Below, piece after piece: positions 4,588-6,646 of a stretch of 6,646 bases of DNA. Position 1 is the first letter of the stretch. Each line of letters opens with the position of its first letter. The position numbers and the translations under genes are program-made. The DNA is taken from assembly GCA_003505905.1 (NCBI GenBank), contig DNXM01000153.1:1-6646 (forward strand), read 5' to 3'. The notes beneath the pieces are model-generated. The model saw only the letters and a program-made list of their open reading frames with translations, did no database searches and had not been told where the DNA came from. This stretch comes from Oscillospiraceae bacterium (GTDB lineage Bacteria; Bacillota; Clostridia; Oscillospirales; Acutalibacteraceae).

Positions 4588-5745
4588 ATGAGAACAAAAC
4601 GACTTTTTGATACGGACGGTCATGTTTTTTCGTTCGATTCCGTTGTAACGCAATGCGATGCGTTGAAAAACGGCTTTGCTCTTGCGTTGAAGGAAACGGC
4701 TTTTTTTTCCGGTGGCGGCGGTCAAAGAGCCGATGAAGGCACTTTGGATAGCGAGCCGGTTCTTGAAATGTTTGAAAAAGACGGAATCATCTTTCATGTT
4801 GTGTCGAGGTCTTATGAAATCGGCTGTGCCGTACACGGCGAGGTTGACCGTGCGGTTCGTTTTCGCCGTATGCAGCAGCACAGCGGTGAACATCTGCTCA
4901 GCGGAATTGCGCACACCGAATACGGCTGCGAGAATGTCGGCTTTCATATGGGAGAAGATTATGTAACGGTTGATTTTAATCATCCGCTTTCTGCCGAAGA
5001 ATTGTCAAGCCTCGAGAGAAAAGCCAATGAAGCAGTGTATAAAAATGTGAGCATCCGTTGTGAGCTGCCGAGCGAGCAGGAGCTTGACGAGCTGGATTAC
5101 CGCAGTAAGCTGGATTTGACGGAAAATGTGCGCATTGTCACCATTGAAGGCTACGATGTTTGTGCCTGCTGTGCGCCTCATGTGCGCCGTACGGGTGAAA
5201 TCGGCTTAATCAAGATTCTTTCTGCAATGAATTATAAGGGCGGTGTGCGCCTGACTGTTAAGAGCGGTGCCGATGCTTGGGCTGACTATGCGTTGAAATG
5301 TGAGCAAACAAACAAACTGATTGGTATGCTTTGCGCCAAAGAAGAAAAGATTGTCGAAACGGTGCAAAACCAAGCGGATGAGCTTGTGCGGTTGCGGCAG
5401 GAGCTTGTGCGGTTGGAGCGCAGTCAGTTGCTCACGCAAATCGAAACGATGCAGCCGACCGAGGCGAATTCGGTTCTGTTTTGCGGGGATGTTTCGGCGG
5501 ATTCGCTTCGTTTTGCCGTGAATGAAGGAACGAAAAAAACCAAAGGGATTTTTGCGGCGTTTTCCGAAAACGAAAGCGGTTTTCGCTATTGTATGGGCAG
5601 TGCAAGCGTGAACCTGTCCGATTACGCCAAGAAGTTTCATGCCGAATTCGGCGGTCGAGGCGGCGGAAAGCCGAATATGATTCAAGGCAGTGTTTCGGCT
5701 GAAAAAGATAGATTACAGTATTACATTGCAGAAAACGGAGGTTGA
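4588..5745 (+). CDS. alaX: Alanyl-tRNA editing protein, long form (AlaX-L type)
   Basis: ATG at 4588 is chosen because GGAG (4577-4580) lies 7 nt upstream; an in-frame GTG two codons earlier is only 1 nt from it. The 385-aa protein resembles the editing part of alanyl-tRNA synthetase. It acts in the cytoplasm by hydrolysing Ser (or Gly) wrongly attached to tRNA-Ala, protecting translation. Visible marks are FFSGGGGQRADEGTL (residues 39-53), the zinc motif HSGEH (H98, H102) and CCAPH (C194, H198), a coiled-coil linker at about 240-280, and a C-terminal DHHA1-like domain with GGRGGGKP (355-362). The length fits the long form with DHHA1. All four zinc ligands are present, so it should be active. 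No clear promoter is seen between the preceding terminator and the start; readthrough or a weak promoter is possible. The next gene begins 2 nt after its stop, so the two are probably one operon. Confidence 0.93.
   Translation: MRTKRLFDTDGHVFSFDSVVTQCDALKNGFALALKETAFFSGGGGQRADEGTLDSEPVLEMFEKDGIIFHVVSRSYEIGCAVHGEVDRAVRFRRMQQHSGEHLLSGIAHTEYGCENVGFHMGEDYVTVDFNHPLSAEELSSLERKANEAVYKNVSIRCELPSEQELDELDYRSKLDLTENVRIVTIEGYDVCACCAPHVRRTGEIGLIKILSAMNYKGGVRLTVKSGADAWADYALKCEQTNKLIGMLCAKEEKIVETVQNQADELVRLRQELVRLERSQLLTQIETMQPTEANSVLFCGDVSADSLRFAVNEGTKKTKGIFAAFSENESGFRYCMGSASVNLSDYAKKFHAEFGGRGGGKPNMIQGSVSAEKDRLQYYIAENGG
5380..5421 (+). repeat. 21-bp tandem duplication encoding one coiled-coil heptad
   Basis: GAGCTTGTGCGGTTG occurs at 5380-5394 and again at 5401-5415, exactly 21 bp apart and in frame. 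It encodes ELVRLRQ then ELVRLER, so the repeat unit is seven residues, one turn pair of the coiled-coil linker of the AlaX protein. Confidence 0.8.
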
Positions 5746-5747
5746 CC

Positions 5748-6646
5748 ATGAACGAACAGTGGATATACGGCGAAGCAGGCTATCAAAAAGCCCTGCCGCT
5801 GCGGTTGGAGGTATTTTGCGAGGAGCAGAACTATCCCCGAGATTTGGAAAGTGATGAATTTGAGCAGGTGTCTTGGCACCTTGTTGTGGAAGAAAAAGGT
5901 GAACGGATTGCCACGGGACGCATCTATGAGCAGGAAAAAGGTGAGTGGAAATTCGGCAGAATTGCCGTGAAAAAGTCCCACCGAGGGAGCGGTATCGGTG
6001 CGGAAGTTATCCGTGCTATGATAAAAAAAGCGAAATCGCTCGGCGCGCGGGAGCTGTATGTTTCTTCACAGAGCTATGCGGTCGGTTTTTATGAAAAGCT
6101 CGGTTTTGCGGTGTGCGGTCAGGAATTCATGGATGAAAACCTGCCCCATGTGCCGATGTGCAGGAGCTTGGTTTTTGATGATTGCTCTTGGGTCGGCTTT
6201 CCGCAGGCGAAAGAGGCTGTTTGGGCTGAAAGCAAGCTGATTTTGACGGATACAAAGGCGGTCAAGCTGCTCTGCTGCGGCTTGGGCTATACCCATGTTT
6301 TTGTGAACGGTGTTGCGGTGGATAATGCGTTGCTGACACCCGTGTGGTCGAATTACGAAAAGCGTGATTTGTCGCTAATCAATATGCCTGTGCCCGATAC
6401 GCTGATTCATCGCATTTATTATGTGGAATACGACATTTCCGCTTTGGTTCATGTCGGTGAAAATACGCTGTCGTTCCATATCGGCAACGGCTGGTACGGT
6501 CAGCATGAAAGCCGAAATGAGGGAATGCGCCCTTACGGTGAGCTGAAGCTTTGCTACAAGGTGAATTGCGGTGATAAAACGGTTGCGGTGAGCGATGAAA
6601 ACATCTGTTACCGTTCGTCGTTTGTCACACGCACGAACATCTATTT
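5748..6646 (+). CDS. GNAT acetyltransferase fused to alpha-L-rhamnosidase (GH78) N-terminal domain, partial at the right edge
   Basis: ATG at 5748 has GGAGG at 5737-5741, 6 nt upstream, inside the end of alaX. The frame stays open for 299 codons to the end of the window. Residues 1-145 form a GNAT domain: the acetyl-CoA loop R-G-S-G-I-G (79-84) matches the Q/RxxGxG/A motif, preceded by strand FGRIAV and followed by FYEKLGF (114-120), as in ElaA/YitI-like N-acetyltransferases. Residues about 160-270 match the N-terminal beta-sandwich of alpha-L-rhamnosidases: AVKLLCCGLGYTHVFVNGVAV, then LLTPVWSNYEKR, then YDISALVHVGENTLSFHIGNGWYG (229-251). The linker is only about 15 residues and there is no signal peptide, so the enzyme is probably cytoplasmic. 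GH78 enzymes release L-rhamnose from glycosides; the catalytic domain would lie beyond the window. An annotation of GNAT alone or rhamnosidase alone would each miss half. Confidence 0.8.
   Translation, partial: MNEQWIYGEAGYQKALPLRLEVFCEEQNYPRDLESDEFEQVSWHLVVEEKGERIATGRIYEQEKGEWKFGRIAVKKSHRGSGIGAEVIRAMIKKAKSLGARELYVSSQSYAVGFYEKLGFAVCGQEFMDENLPHVPMCRSLVFDDCSWVGFPQAKEAVWAESKLILTDTKAVKLLCCGLGYTHVFVNGVAVDNALLTPVWSNYEKRDLSLINMPVPDTLIHRIYYVEYDISALVHVGENTLSFHIGNGWYGQHESRNEGMRPYGELKLCYKVNCGDKTVAVSDENICYRSSFVTRTNIY

Noticed and set aside
5206..5685. 159-aa open frame on the - strand within alaX
   Set aside because: It lies antisense to the conserved DHHA1 and linker region of alaX; no start signal or family resemblance is seen.

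Overview
The window looks like the right-hand end of a prophage, or of a degraded prophage, in a low-to-mid-GC Gram-positive bacterium. The most likely host is a gut-type member of the Clostridia (Bacillota). Reasons: almost every gene start has a strong AAGGAGG-type ribosome binding site, two promoters match the sigma-A consensus exactly, the holins belong to families of Gram-positive phages, and the last gene carries a plant-polysaccharide (GH78-type) domain. The taxonomic placement is inference; no rRNA or tRNA is present.

Positions 1-2735 (+ strand) hold the end of a phage late operon. In order: the 3' part of a tail or receptor-binding protein; a lectin-like tail protein; a 91-aa small tail-associated protein; a likely 29-aa hydrophobic peptide; an M23 (LytM-type) endolysin with a C-terminal wall-binding domain; an LLH-family holin; and an XhlA-like membrane protein. 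Four of the junctions are ATGA stop/start overlaps, so translation is probably coupled through the cassette. The endolysin gene also has a strong internal ribosome binding site and in-frame ATG that could make the wall-binding domain alone. A long hairpin at 2742-2780 ends the operon.

Positions 2787-4070 (- strand) encode a CPBP (CAAX/Rce1-like) membrane protein. The family fold is recognisable, but the first motif glutamate, the motif-2 histidine and the motif-3 asparagine are all replaced, so it is probably not an active protease. It faces away from a 53-aa acidic peptide gene (4344-4505, +). The two are driven by divergent promoters, each an exact TTGACA-N17-TATAAT, separated by an AT-rich spacer with A-tracts. 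The peptide gene ends in a strong terminator.

Positions 4588-6646 (+ strand) look like host chromosome. They hold a full-length alanyl-tRNA editing protein (AlaX-L type), followed 2 nt later by a gene whose product starts as a GNAT acetyltransferase and continues without a stop into an alpha-L-rhamnosidase N-terminal domain before leaving the window.

The points most worth a second look are the internal start in the endolysin, the GNAT-rhamnosidase fusion, the CPBP pseudo-protease/acidic peptide divergent pair, and the unannotated 29-aa peptide in the lysis operon. The exact prophage/host boundary cannot be placed because the other attachment site is outside the window.
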